NCBI RefSeq assembly: GCF_003815915.1
Contig: NZ_CP033929.1
Coordinates: forward strand, 1 to 64,000
DNA from: Chryseobacterium indoltheticum
GTDB taxonomy: Bacteria > Bacteroidota > Bacteroidia > Flavobacteriales > Weeksellaceae
Length of the DNA: 64,000 nt
Reading direction: 5' to 3'
A model generated the notes under the pieces. It was not told the DNA's origin and did no database searches. It worked only from the letters and a program-made list of their open reading frames with translations. The position numbers were made by a program, and so were the translations under genes. Below, in pieces: positions 26,807-35,042 of this stretch. The first letter of the stretch is position 1, and each line of letters opens with the position of its first letter.

Positions 26807-28331
26807 TATTATTTTTAATTATTTGTGTCAAACGTTCATCAATTTTTTCTTTTCCTAAAATCTCTGCGCAGGTATTGAAAGCGCCAATCGTGCAGCCCAA
26901 AATCCCGTGCATGTTTACGGATTGCCCGGTCAGAAATAGATTGTCAATTTTTGTGCGTGGAGAAACCATTGTTTTTAGGGGATTTTCTGAACTTTTGAGA
27001 TAACCGTACATATTTCCATTAAAACTTCCGATATAATCACGGTAAGACAAAGGTGATGAAGTATAAATATTTTTGATTGAATCTCTTAGATTTGGGATTT
27101 TCTTTTCTAAAGCATCAATCAGTTTTTCTGCTTTTTCCAGCTTAAATCTTTCGTAATGTTTTCCTCTTTCCTGTTCTTCAGCAATTGTATTTACTGTATT
27201 TTGCCAAGCTTTGACCTCATCAAAATCCATATAAGAAATGGCGGTTAAGCTTTCTGCAAATTTAGGATGATGTTTTGAAGGCGTGGAAGAAAGCATATAG
27301 GTTTCTGGCCACGATTTTTTGTCATAACGATAAGCATTCCAAACCGATTCTTCGGATGAATAATGGTAAATATTATAATTGAAATTGGGAATTGTTTGAG
27401 GTTTTAAAACTAAATAAACGCTGAAACACGACGAAACAGGCTCCCAACTTAAGACTCTGTTTAAAAAAGATTTCTTAAGTCTTTCTTCACCGATTAATTT
27501 AGTTAAAGAACGAATTTCAATATTAGAAATAAACTGTTTAGCAAAAAATTCTTTTCCTGATTTTGTTTTTACAGAACTTAAAACATTGTTTTCACTAAAG
27601 ATAATTTCAGCCACTTCCGAATGCTTGTGAACCTCTGCGCCATATTCTCTTAATTTTCTGATTAAAAGCTTTGAAATCTGACTTCCGCCTTTCACACATT
27701 TGTAAGCACTCTGAATGTAAGAATTTACCGTCAAAGCATGAACGTAAAAGGGTATATTTTCAGAATCACCTGCGTATAAAAAATTGGAGCCCAATAAAAC
27801 AGATTGCAATTTTGTATTCTGCGTAATCGATTCGATGAATCTTTTGGTATTTAAATGAAGGATTTCTTCGCTGTAAATATCTTTTCCAATCAAGTTATAT
27901 CGAGGAAAGTGATTACAAACACGCTGAATTTCTTCACAGTAATTTTCTAAATTTTCTCTTTCTTCAGGAAAATAATTGGATAATTGCTCAACAAAATTAT
28001 CATAACCTTGTGCGTGTGGATATTCAATTTCATCGTCTCCGAAAGTGATTTTGTCATATCCATTTTCATCCATTTTCTGGAGCTCTAAATCATCCATTAT
28101 TTCCAGATATGAAAAAAACTGATGAAGGTTTTGACCTTTTGAAAGTCCGCCCAAATAATGAACGCCGGTGTCGAAAATCAATTTGTCTCGGGAAAAGGTC
28201 TGTAAGTTTCCGCCATATTGATTATTTTTTTCCAGAATGCAGACTTTCAAGCCTTCTTTTGCCAAAATAAGCGCTGAAACAAGGCCTCCTATTCCGCTGC
28301 CGATAATCAATATGTCGTATGTTTTTTTCAA
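26796..28331 (-). CDS. CrtI-like FAD/NAD(P) oxidoreductase
   Basis: 511 residues. The FAD Rossmann fingerprint G-S-G-I-G-G (11-16) is followed by E-K-N near 34, and the C-terminal FAD motif G-C-T-I-G-A-F-N near 480 closes the chain. The family includes phytoene desaturase and retinol-saturase-type enzymes that work on long lipophilic chains. It may modify the polyene tail or an alkylresorcinol. The 3' end overlaps the C45 gene by 11 bases, indicating one operon. A generic amine oxidase is less likely because of the N- and C-terminal FAD motifs. Confidence 0.85.
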   Translation of the reverse strand: MKKTYDILIIGSGIGGLVSALILAKEGLKVCILEKNNQYGGNLQTFSRDKLIFDTGVHYLGGLSKGQNLHQFFSYLEIMDDLELQKMDENGYDKITFGDDEIEYPHAQGYDNFVEQLSNYFPEERENLENYCEEIQRVCNHFPRYNLIGKDIYSEEILHLNTKRFIESITQNTKLQSVLLGSNFLYAGDSENIPFYVHALTVNSYIQSAYKCVKGGSQISKLLIRKLREYGAEVHKHSEVAEIIFSENNVLSSVKTKSGKEFFAKQFISNIEIRSLTKLIGEERLKKSFLNRVLSWEPVSSCFSVYLVLKPQTIPNFNYNIYHYSSEESVWNAYRYDKKSWPETYMLSSTPSKHHPKFAESLTAISYMDFDEVKAWQNTVNTIAEEQERGKHYERFKLEKAEKLIDALEKKIPNLRDSIKNIYTSSPLSYRDYIGSFNGNMYGYLKSSENPLKTMVSPRTKIDNLFLTGQSVNMHGILGCTIGAFNTCAEILGKEKIDERLTQIIKNNNEI

Positions 28332-28772
28332 ATTCTGATTATAGTTTTAACGGCAAAAGGTACAAAAGTTTATCAAACTGTTTAGAATAATGTGTCTAAA
28401 AATATTTACGAAAAACTCAATTTATATTGCATTATTTAAACGCAAAGGACACAAAGTTTTTTTTAAATTATTGAAAATATTTTTCGTTCGCAAAGGCGTT
28501 TCACTCAGCAAAGGAACAGTATTCTATCAACCTATTACCAAAAATTTACAATACATTAATTTAATAGATGTTTTAATCTTGGATCTTTAAACTTTTACCT
28601 TGGCTCCTGTATTATTGAATTGCATACAGCCCGACTTGAGCGGAAATCCTTTTTTTGCTTTGGGAAAGCTTTGGCAAAAAAAGATTGGGAGCGGAAGGCG
28701 GAAATAGCTGCCATAAAAAATATTAAACGATTATTCGAGACTGTCAAATAACCATTTTAAAATTATCGAAAA
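28332..28772. other. Intergenic region made largely of dispersed repeats
   Basis: This 441-base gap separates two minus-strand pigment genes. 28440-28510 has a cgcaaaggacacaaag ... cgcaaaggcgtttcactcag segment like common Flavobacteriales intergenic repeats, and an apparent 66-codon frame over it is rejected. 28645-28686 has a long hairpin, and its flanks (agcccgacttgagcggaa ... gagcggaaggcgg) are also repeat-like. I see no further gene. Confidence 0.6.
28645..28686. repeat. Hairpin repeat in the 28332-28772 gap
   Basis: aatcctttttttgc (28645-28658) and gcaaaaaaagatt (28674-28686) are near-perfect reverse complements. Surrounding GAGCGGAA boxes occur on both sides. It looks like a dispersed intergenic element rather than a gene-specific site. 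Confidence 0.65.
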
Positions 28773-29657
28773 CTAATCAATATCGTCCCAAAAATCGAAA
28801 TAGTTGAACCATTGAAGCGGATATTTTTGAATCATCGATTCAAGATTTTTGGTATATGAGTGTAAAAGTCCCTGTGCATCACGCTTTTTAACGTTTTCAG
28901 CGACTCGTGCAAACAAATGATAATGAAGATTTTTTTCTTTCATCACATAAACATAGACCACCGGAACGCCCAATCTGGAAGCAATCATGAAAGGCCCTGC
29001 CGGAAATTTTGCACTTTTCCCAAGCAAATCTGCTGCGAGGAATTTAGAGCCTTCAAAATAACGGTCACCCGTAAAACAGATTAATTCATTTTTTGACAAT
29101 GCTTCATTAATGTCGAAAATATGCGACATATCGTCTTTTACATAGATAAATTTTATGTTGCTCTGTTTCACAGAAACGCTTTCGAGATATTCTTTAATGA
29201 CTGTAACTTCCTGATCTGTTGTCACTAAATTAATCTGACAATCGAAGTCAATTTCAGCAAAAAAATGCTCTGCAATTTCAAAATTTCCGATGTGGGCGCT
29301 GATCAGAACGCCACCTTTTTTTTCGGCTAAAAGATTTCTGAGATTTTCTATTCCGTCGAATTCGTAGGTGTATTTATCTCTTAAACCTGCTGAAATAGCA
29401 GTCTTATCAATTAAAATCGTTCCGAAAGTAAAATAACTTTTAAACAAGGAGATTTTTGTCTTCCAAAAACCGTAATTGAGTCTTTTCTGAAAATAATATC
29501 GATAATATTTGTTGCTATTTTTTTCGAATAAAAAATAGTAAAAAGCAACAAAGTAGAGCACAAAATATGAACTTCGGATCCCGATATTTCTAATGCACCA
29601 GACGAATATTCTATATCCTAAGATGGTGCCTTTAGATTTGCCTTTCCACTTGTTCAT
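28773..29657 (-). CDS. Lipid A biosynthesis-type acyltransferase (LPLAT family)
   Basis: 294 residues, with an N-terminal hydrophobic anchor (about 30-47). S-A-H-I-G-N-F-E-I-A-E-H-F near 119-131 contains the H-X4-E catalytic pair typical of HtrB/LpxL-like enzymes. It probably transfers an acyl group from ACP at the inner membrane. The start codon abuts an 8-bp-grid dyad element (copy C). It is distinct from the MMPL-fused acyltransferase at the window start, so at least two LPLAT-type domains are present. Confidence 0.88.
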   Translation of the reverse strand: MNKWKGKSKGTILGYRIFVWCIRNIGIRSSYFVLYFVAFYYFLFEKNSNKYYRYYFQKRLNYGFWKTKISLFKSYFTFGTILIDKTAISAGLRDKYTYEFDGIENLRNLLAEKKGGVLISAHIGNFEIAEHFFAEIDFDCQINLVTTDQEVTVIKEYLESVSVKQSNIKFIYVKDDMSHIFDINEALSKNELICFTGDRYFEGSKFLAADLLGKSAKFPAGPFMIASRLGVPVVYVYVMKEKNLHYHLFARVAENVKKRDAQGLLHSYTKNLESMIQKYPLQWFNYFDFWDDID

Positions 29658-29658
29658 A

Positions 29659-29746
29659 AATTCAATTTACCAATTTATCAATGTACCAGTTTAACAATTC
29701 ACATCAATTGATACACTGTCAGATTGCTATATTGTTACATTATTTG
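29659..29746. repeat. 8-bp-grid dyad element, copy C
   Basis: The left arm is aattcaat, ttaccaat, ttatcaat, gtaccagt, ttaacaat (29659-29698), then a 10-base step. The right arm is attgatac, actgtcag, attgctat, attgttac, attatttg (29707-29746). It begins one base beyond the acyltransferase ATG and fills most of the gap to the ACP gene. Confidence 0.85.
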
Positions 29747-29767
29747 AGAGTAAAGTTTAATCAATAA

Positions 29768-30022
29768 TTATGCGTTTTTTTGAGCGATTTTGTTTTCTAT
29801 TGCCGAATAGAAATCATTAAAAGTGATGATGTCTTTAAAGTCTGCTTCACCTAGTTTTATTCCAAAATTAGACTCGATCACCACGACCAAATCTATATAA
29901 TCTAAACTGTCTAAGCCCAGAGTCTTCTTGAAATGGGCATCATTGCTGATCTCGTCACCATCTACCTCAAACTCATTGATTAAAAAATCATTAGCAATGG
30001 CAACAATTTTTTCTCTTTCCAT
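29768..30022 (-). CDS. Acyl carrier protein
   Basis: 84 residues from ATG 30022. An upstream TTG at 30034 overlaps the ketosynthase stop and is not needed. The phosphopantetheine Ser is S39 in L-G-L-D-S-L-D-Y. Its sequence differs substantially from the 18125 ACP, so the two probably serve different KS sets. The start lies five bases after the upstream ketosynthase stop. Confidence 0.92.
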   Translation of the reverse strand: MEREKIVAIANDFLINEFEVDGDEISNDAHFKKTLGLDSLDYIDLVVVIESNFGIKLGEADFKDIITFNDFYSAIENKIAQKNA

Positions 30023-30026
30023 GTTT

Positions 30027-31247
30027 TTATTCAAATTTTTTAACTATTAATGCGGAATTGGTTCCCCCAAATCCGAAAGAATTCGACAAAAATACGTCAA
30101 TTTTTTGATTTTTAGTTTCGGAGATTAGATTTATCTTTTGAGCATCTTCATCGGGATTTTCTAAATTGATGTTGGGAGCTACGAAATCGTTCTGCATCAT
30201 TAAAATTGAGTAAATTACTTCACTTGCACCTGCCATCCAACATTCGTGACCGGTCATTGATTTTGTAGAACTTACCGGGACTTCGCTACCAAAAATTTCG
30301 TGAATTGCTTTTGCTTCGTTTGCATCACCAATTGGCGTTGAAGTCGCATGAGCGTTGATATAATCGATATCTTTTACTTCTAAACCTGATTGTTTTAAAG
30401 CTCGATTCATCGCTAAAGCCGGGCCATCAATATTGGGCGTAGAAATATGTCCGCCGTTTGATGAAAAACCATAACCGACGATTTCGCCTAAAATAGTTGC
30501 TCCTCTTTTCTGGGCCGATTCAAGGCTTTCTACAATTAAAGTTGCCGCTCCACCACTCGGAATTAAACCATCTCTTTCGGCATCGAAAGGTCTTGATGCT
30601 TTTGTAGGCTCGTTTTCTCGTACCGAAAAAACACCCAAACCATCAAAACTTGCCATTGAATATTTGTTGGTTTCCTGCGCTCCACCGCAAACAATCATCT
30701 CCTGAAAACCATTTTTAATCATCATATAAGCCAATCCCAAAGAATGAGAACCGCTTGCACAAGCCGCACTGATGGTTAAATTGATTCCTCTTAATTTAAA
30801 AATAGTAGAAAGGTTCATCGTCACTGTTGAGTTCATCGATTTGAAAATCGCTCCTGAACCCATCAAAGTGGTATCTTTTTTTTCTCTTGCAATGTCAATA
30901 GACTCTACAACCGCCTGAGAAACACTGTCGTTTCCGTATAAAATTCCGACTTCGTTTTGATCTAGAAAATTCTGGTCGATATTGGCTTGTTTAAGAGCAT
31001 CTAATGTTGCAATGTAAGCATATTCGCTTTCCTCGCCCATGCTTACACGCTGACGTCTACTGAGAAGATTTTTCAAATCAGGTTTGGGAACAACTCCCGT
31101 AAGACCCGATCTGAAACCAAATTCTTTTCTTTCATCTACTAAAACAATTCCCGATTTTCCTTGATACAGGGATTCTTTCACTTCTTCCAAAGAAGTTCCG
31201 ATGCAAGAATAAATTCCCATTCCGGTAATGACTACCCTATTTTCCAT
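30027..31247 (-). CDS. Beta-ketoacyl-ACP synthase (FabF-like)
   Basis: 406 residues. C163 is in S-A-A-C-A-S-G, with His in N-A-H-A-T-S-T-P and in T-G-H-E-C-W-M-A-G-A-S, a complete triad. It sits between FabG and an ACP, all on the minus strand. It may run a separate extension cycle with that ACP (inference). Copy D of the 8-bp-grid repeat lies directly before its start. Confidence 0.92.
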   Translation of the reverse strand: MENRVVITGMGIYSCIGTSLEEVKESLYQGKSGIVLVDERKEFGFRSGLTGVVPKPDLKNLLSRRQRVSMGEESEYAYIATLDALKQANIDQNFLDQNEVGILYGNDSVSQAVVESIDIAREKKDTTLMGSGAIFKSMNSTVTMNLSTIFKLRGINLTISAACASGSHSLGLAYMMIKNGFQEMIVCGGAQETNKYSMASFDGLGVFSVRENEPTKASRPFDAERDGLIPSGGAATLIVESLESAQKRGATILGEIVGYGFSSNGGHISTPNIDGPALAMNRALKQSGLEVKDIDYINAHATSTPIGDANEAKAIHEIFGSEVPVSSTKSMTGHECWMAGASEVIYSILMMQNDFVAPNINLENPDEDAQKINLISETKNQKIDVFLSNSFGFGGTNSALIVKKFE

Positions 31248-31257
31248 GTTAAAAAAT

Positions 31258-31383
31258 GTAACAATTTATCAATTTAACAGTGTAACAATTTTAAATATGT
31301 GACAATTAAAAACTCTGTCATTCTGAGCGGAGTGAAGAATCTCATTGGTACATTGTTAAATTATTACATTGCTAGATTATTAC
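31258..31383. repeat. 8-bp-grid dyad element, copy D, split by a REP-like unit
   Basis: The left arm is gtaacaat, ttatcaat, ttaacagt, gtaacaat (31258-31289), with a fifth gtgacaat at 31299. The right arm is attggtac, attgttaa, attattac, attgctag, attattac (31344-31383), the last overlapping the fabG stop. Between them lies a REP-like unit. Confidence 0.8.
31318..31343. repeat. REP-like unit inside copy D
   Basis: gtcattctgagcggagtgaa then gaatct. It is nearly identical to the reverse complement of 15325-15351 in a ketosynthase gene. Confidence 0.85.
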
Positions 31384-32111
31384 GAGTAAATTCCTCCGTT
31401 AATATTAATAATTTCTCCTGTGATGTACGAAGATTTTTTTGATGCTAAAAAGGCAACCAAATCTGCCACTTCTTCTGCTTCACCAAATCTGTTGGCAGGA
31501 ATCATTGCTTTCAATTCATCTTCGTTGAAATCCTGCGTCATATCGGTTTTAATGAAACCTGGTGCTACAGCATTTACCGTAATATTTCTTTTAGCTACTT
31601 CCTGAGCCAAAGCTTTTGTTGCTCCGACTAAAGCTCCTTTTGCTGCAGAATAATTGGTTTGTCCCGCCGTTCCTTTCACTCCGGAAACTGAAACCATATT
31701 GATAATTCTGCCGTATTTGTTTCGCAATAATTTCTGAATGAAGAAATTTGTCACATTATAGAAACCATTTAAACTCGTATTAATCACAGAATTCCAATCT
31801 TCACTTGACATCCACATGAATAATCCGTCTCTTGTGATTCCCGCGTTGTTTACAATGACCTCAACCACTGAACTTGGATTATTTTCCTGCCATTCTCCCA
31901 AAACCTTTAAAGTCTCTTCAGCATTTCCTACATCGAATTTAAGAATTTCTCCGGTTGAACCCAATTCTTCCACTTTAGCTAAAGTTTCCTTTGCTGCAGC
32001 TTCATTTGAAGTATAATTAATTAATATGTGATAGTTTTTTTCTTCAGCCAGTTTTATACAGATTGCTCTTCCAATTCCTCGAGAACCGCCTGTTATGATT
32101 GCACATTTCAT
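31380..32111 (-). CDS. fabG: 3-oxoacyl-ACP reductase
   Basis: 243 residues. The NAD(P) motif is T-G-G-S-R-G-I-G (7-14), N-N-A-G is near 88, and the catalytic S141, Y154 and K158 lie in S-V-S-G and Y-S-A-A-K. It is a short-chain reductase of the FabG type. It lies beside a ketosynthase and ACP, so it supplies the ketoreduction step for polyene or fatty chain extension. A housekeeping copy may exist elsewhere. Confidence 0.9.
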   Translation of the reverse strand: MKCAIITGGSRGIGRAICIKLAEEKNYHILINYTSNEAAAKETLAKVEELGSTGEILKFDVGNAEETLKVLGEWQENNPSSVVEVIVNNAGITRDGLFMWMSSEDWNSVINTSLNGFYNVTNFFIQKLLRNKYGRIINMVSVSGVKGTAGQTNYSAAKGALVGATKALAQEVAKRNITVNAVAPGFIKTDMTQDFNEDELKAMIPANRFGEAEEVADLVAFLASKKSSYITGEIININGGIYS

Positions 32112-32158
32112 ATGTGTTTCGGTTTATTTATATATTGACAACTAAAAGCCGTCAATAA

Positions 32159-33679
32159 TTACGTTGTCTTTAAATATTTTTTCACTTCCTCCAAATAAGG
32201 ATACATGACCATGTCATTCGAAAATATCGGAATAATCTTTCTGATATCATCATATAATGCTTTGGTTTCAGATGAAACTTTATCTTGGTACCCAAGGTAT
32301 TCTATCGCCTGAATCACAGTAATGGCTTCAATCGCCAAAACCTCAAAGGCATTTTCGATTACTTTTCTGCAGATCACGGCTGCATTGGTTCCCATACTTA
32401 CAATATCCTGATTATCATTATTATTAGGAATACTGTGAACGTACATCGGGTTTGATAACATTTGACTTTCTGCTGTTGTAGAAGTTGCCGTAAACTGAAC
32501 ACCTTGCATCCCGAAATTGAAACCTAATTTACCCAAATTCACAAATGGAGGTAAAATTTCATTGATTTTTGAATTTAAAAGATAATTCAATTGTCTTTCA
32601 GCCAACATGGTCAACTTCGTTACCACAATTTTAAGCTTATCCATTTCTAACGAAATATAATCTCCATGGAAGTTTCCACCGTGGTAAACATGTTGGTCTG
32701 CCACGTTGATGATTGGGTTATCGTTTGCTGAGTTGATTTCGTTTTCCAAAACCTTTTCAGTGTATTCCAACGTATCGAGAACAGGCCCTAAAATTTGCGG
32801 AATACATCTTAACGAATAATATTCCTGCACTTTTTCTTTAAAAACCTTTTCCTGCTCCTCAAAATGAGTGTACAAATGATCGGCTCTTTTTCTTATTAAT
32901 TTACTGTCAGACAAATGAGCACGCATTTTTTCAGCGATTTTCTGTTGCCCAGCATGAAGTTTCGTTGCATTTAACACTTCCGAAAAATGATCGTCGTACG
33001 CCTGAACGATTTCGTTGATTGCACACGATAATTTCAATGAAATTTCAGTAAGCTGATTGGCTTTATAAGCATTAACCATACCTATCCCGGACATCACAGA
33101 GGTTCCGTTCATTAACGCTAAACCTTCTCGAATCTCTACCTGAATAGGTTCTAAATTTTCAATTTCAAAAATTTCTTTTGTTGATCTTCTTTCGCCTTTA
33201 TAGAAAACTTCGCCTTCCCCAATCAGAACTAAAGCTAAATGGGCCAATTGCACCAAATCTCCGCTTGCTCCTACGCCACCGTGCTCGAAAATAAGTGGTG
33301 TAATATTTCTGTTAATTAATTCTTTAAGCAACTTAACAACAGATTCATGTACTCCCGAATTTCCACGAGACAAAGTGTTCAATCTTGCCAACATACAGGC
33401 TTTCACTTCGTCAGCAGGAAGTGGATTTCCAATACCCGAAGAGTGGCTTCTTATTAAATTATACTGTAACTGGTGCGTATCTTCATCGCTTATTTTGAAC
33501 TGAGCCATCGGTCCAAAACCGGTATTCACTCCGTAAATTACTTTATTTTTCGAAAATTCTTTAAGAAAAGAAAAACTTTCATTCACCCTTTGGAGAAGTG
33601 AAGGATCCAATTCTATGCTTTCGTTTTCAACAATAATTCTTTGAAAATCTCTCAGTTCTAAAAAGTTATTTATTTTCAT
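32159..33679 (-). CDS. Aromatic amino acid (probably tyrosine) ammonia-lyase
   Basis: 506 residues from ATG 33679. The MIO-forming A138-S139-G140 is in G-V-G-A-S-G-D-L, with the lyase Tyr (Y49) in V-I-Y-G-V-N-T-G-F-G. The selectivity segment reads R-S-H-S-S-G (S78-H79), a pair usually linked with histidine lyases, but the chain closely resembles my recollection of the Flavobacterium johnsoniae tyrosine lyase, which has the same pair. It probably makes 4-coumarate as the aryl starter. It lies just upstream of fabG on the same strand, divergent from the flavoprotein at 33764. Confidence 0.88.
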   Translation of the reverse strand: MKINNFLELRDFQRIIVENESIELDPSLLQRVNESFSFLKEFSKNKVIYGVNTGFGPMAQFKISDEDTHQLQYNLIRSHSSGIGNPLPADEVKACMLARLNTLSRGNSGVHESVVKLLKELINRNITPLIFEHGGVGASGDLVQLAHLALVLIGEGEVFYKGERRSTKEIFEIENLEPIQVEIREGLALMNGTSVMSGIGMVNAYKANQLTEISLKLSCAINEIVQAYDDHFSEVLNATKLHAGQQKIAEKMRAHLSDSKLIRKRADHLYTHFEEQEKVFKEKVQEYYSLRCIPQILGPVLDTLEYTEKVLENEINSANDNPIINVADQHVYHGGNFHGDYISLEMDKLKIVVTKLTMLAERQLNYLLNSKINEILPPFVNLGKLGFNFGMQGVQFTATSTTAESQMLSNPMYVHSIPNNNDNQDIVSMGTNAAVICRKVIENAFEVLAIEAITVIQAIEYLGYQDKVSSETKALYDDIRKIIPIFSNDMVMYPYLEEVKKYLKTT

Positions 33680-33703
33680 CAATTAAAAGTAATAGTATAT
33701 AAT

Positions 33704-33736
33704 TTTGTAGAATATAATTAATTGTCACTAATTTTG
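33704..33736 (+). promoter_or_regulatory. Promoter of the flavoprotein gene
   Basis: TTTG at 33704-33707, a 21-base spacer and TAATTTTG at 33729-33736 match the Bacteroidota -33/-7 consensus. It overlaps an in-frame TTG start at 33722 and so supports the ATG at 33764. Confidence 0.7.
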
Positions 33737-33763
33737 CGCAAAGATAAAAGTTTTATTAAACAA

Positions 33764-35008
33764 ATGGACAAAGAAATTGTTGATGTTTTAGTAATTGGAG
33801 CTGGGCCTTCCGGATGCGTATCTTCTGCTTATCTGAAGAAGAATAACATCAACGTGAAAGTTGTTGAAAAAACAAAATTCCCCAGACTTGTCGTTGGCGA
33901 AAGCCTTATTCCCAGAGTGATGGATCATTTTGACGAGGCCGGATTGTTTTCTGCATTAGATAAAATGGGCTTTGAAAAGAAACTCGGCGCACGTTTTATG
34001 CGGGGAAATGAGGTCTGTATTTTTGATTTCAGCAACAAATTCGGAGAAGGATGGGACTGGACCTGGCAAGTTCCAAGAGCTGATTTCGACAATACTTTAG
34101 CTCAGGAAGTTATCAATAAAGGCGTTGACCTTGAATTTGAAACTGAAGTGATCGGAATTGAATTTAACGGTACCGATTCTGTTACCACCGTTAAAGACAA
34201 AGACGGAAAAACAAAAGAGATCCATGCAAAATTTGTAATTGATTCAAGCGGCTACGGAAGAGTTTTACCGAGACTTTTAGATTTAGAAAAGCCATCAAAA
34301 TTATCTCCGCATTCTGCTATTTTTGCCCATGTAGAAGATATTAACAGAGAAGAGGGTGAAGAGGGAACTTTAATTTCTTTTGATATTATAGAAACCGAAG
34401 TCTGGCTTTGGGTCATCCCTTTTTCTAACGGAAATACAAGTATCGGAATCGTCGGCCCGACCGAATATATCGAGAAATTATCTGAAAACGGAGATCCTAC
34501 AGAAGCTTTGAGAAAAGCAATTTCTCTTTCTGATTATTACGTGAAACGTTTTGGAGATGTAGAATTTCTTTTTGAACCAAGGCATTTAAAAGATTATTCC
34601 TGCTCGGTTAAAAAATTATACGGTGACGGATTTGCCTTAACGGGAAATGCTTCAGAATTTCTTGATCCTGTTTTCTCATCAGGAATGGCATTTGCAACCG
34701 AGGGCGGAATGACTGCCGCAAAGCTGGCAATAAGACAATTAAACGGCGAAAAAGTCGACTGGCAGACAGAATTTGCAGATTATATTCTATACGGAGTCAA
34801 CGTTTTTACAACCTACGTGAAAGAATGGTACACCGGAAATCTTCAGGAATTATTTTTCCATCAGCCGGAAAATCCTGATGTTAAAAGAAAAATTTGCGCT
34901 GTTTTGGCAGGTTATGTCTGGGACAAAAAAAATACATTCGTGCGAATACACAATACCGCAGTCGTAAACCTTGCTAATTTCATTAAAGCAGAAAAAGAAC
35001 AAGCATAA
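33764..35008 (+). CDS. Halogenase-like FAD-dependent monooxygenase
   Basis: 414 residues from ATG 33764. The FAD fingerprint G-A-G-P-S-G is 12-17, and F-P-R-L-V-V-G-E-S-L-I-P near 39-50 is the segment after it. W214-x-W216-x-I-P219 is the WxWxIP motif used to recognise flavin-dependent halogenases. Some flexirubins are chlorinated, so halogenation of the aryl or resorcinol ring is plausible; ring hydroxylation is the alternative. It has its own promoter and is divergent from the ammonia-lyase. Confidence 0.8.
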   Translation: MDKEIVDVLVIGAGPSGCVSSAYLKKNNINVKVVEKTKFPRLVVGESLIPRVMDHFDEAGLFSALDKMGFEKKLGARFMRGNEVCIFDFSNKFGEGWDWTWQVPRADFDNTLAQEVINKGVDLEFETEVIGIEFNGTDSVTTVKDKDGKTKEIHAKFVIDSSGYGRVLPRLLDLEKPSKLSPHSAIFAHVEDINREEGEEGTLISFDIIETEVWLWVIPFSNGNTSIGIVGPTEYIEKLSENGDPTEALRKAISLSDYYVKRFGDVEFLFEPRHLKDYSCSVKKLYGDGFALTGNASEFLDPVFSSGMAFATEGGMTAAKLAIRQLNGEKVDWQTEFADYILYGVNVFTTYVKEWYTGNLQELFFHQPENPDVKRKICAVLAGYVWDKKNTFVRIHNTAVVNLANFIKAEKEQA

Positions 35009-35039
35009 AAAACGGTCTGAAAATTTTCAGACCGTTTTT
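35008..35039. terminator. Bidirectional terminator
   Basis: aaaaacggtctgaaaa is followed immediately by its exact reverse complement (16+16 bp), with A and T runs at the ends. It serves the convergent genes ending at 35008 and 35043. Confidence 0.9.
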
Positions 35040-35042
35040 GTT

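Noticed and set aside
28390-28590. A 66-codon plus-strand frame
   Set aside because: It runs across repeat-like cgcaaagg... DNA, has no family resemblance and an odd composition; repeat sequence rather than a gene.
33722-33763. Upstream TTG for the flavoprotein
   Set aside because: It overlaps the -33/-7 promoter; ATG 33764 places the FAD motif at the usual position.
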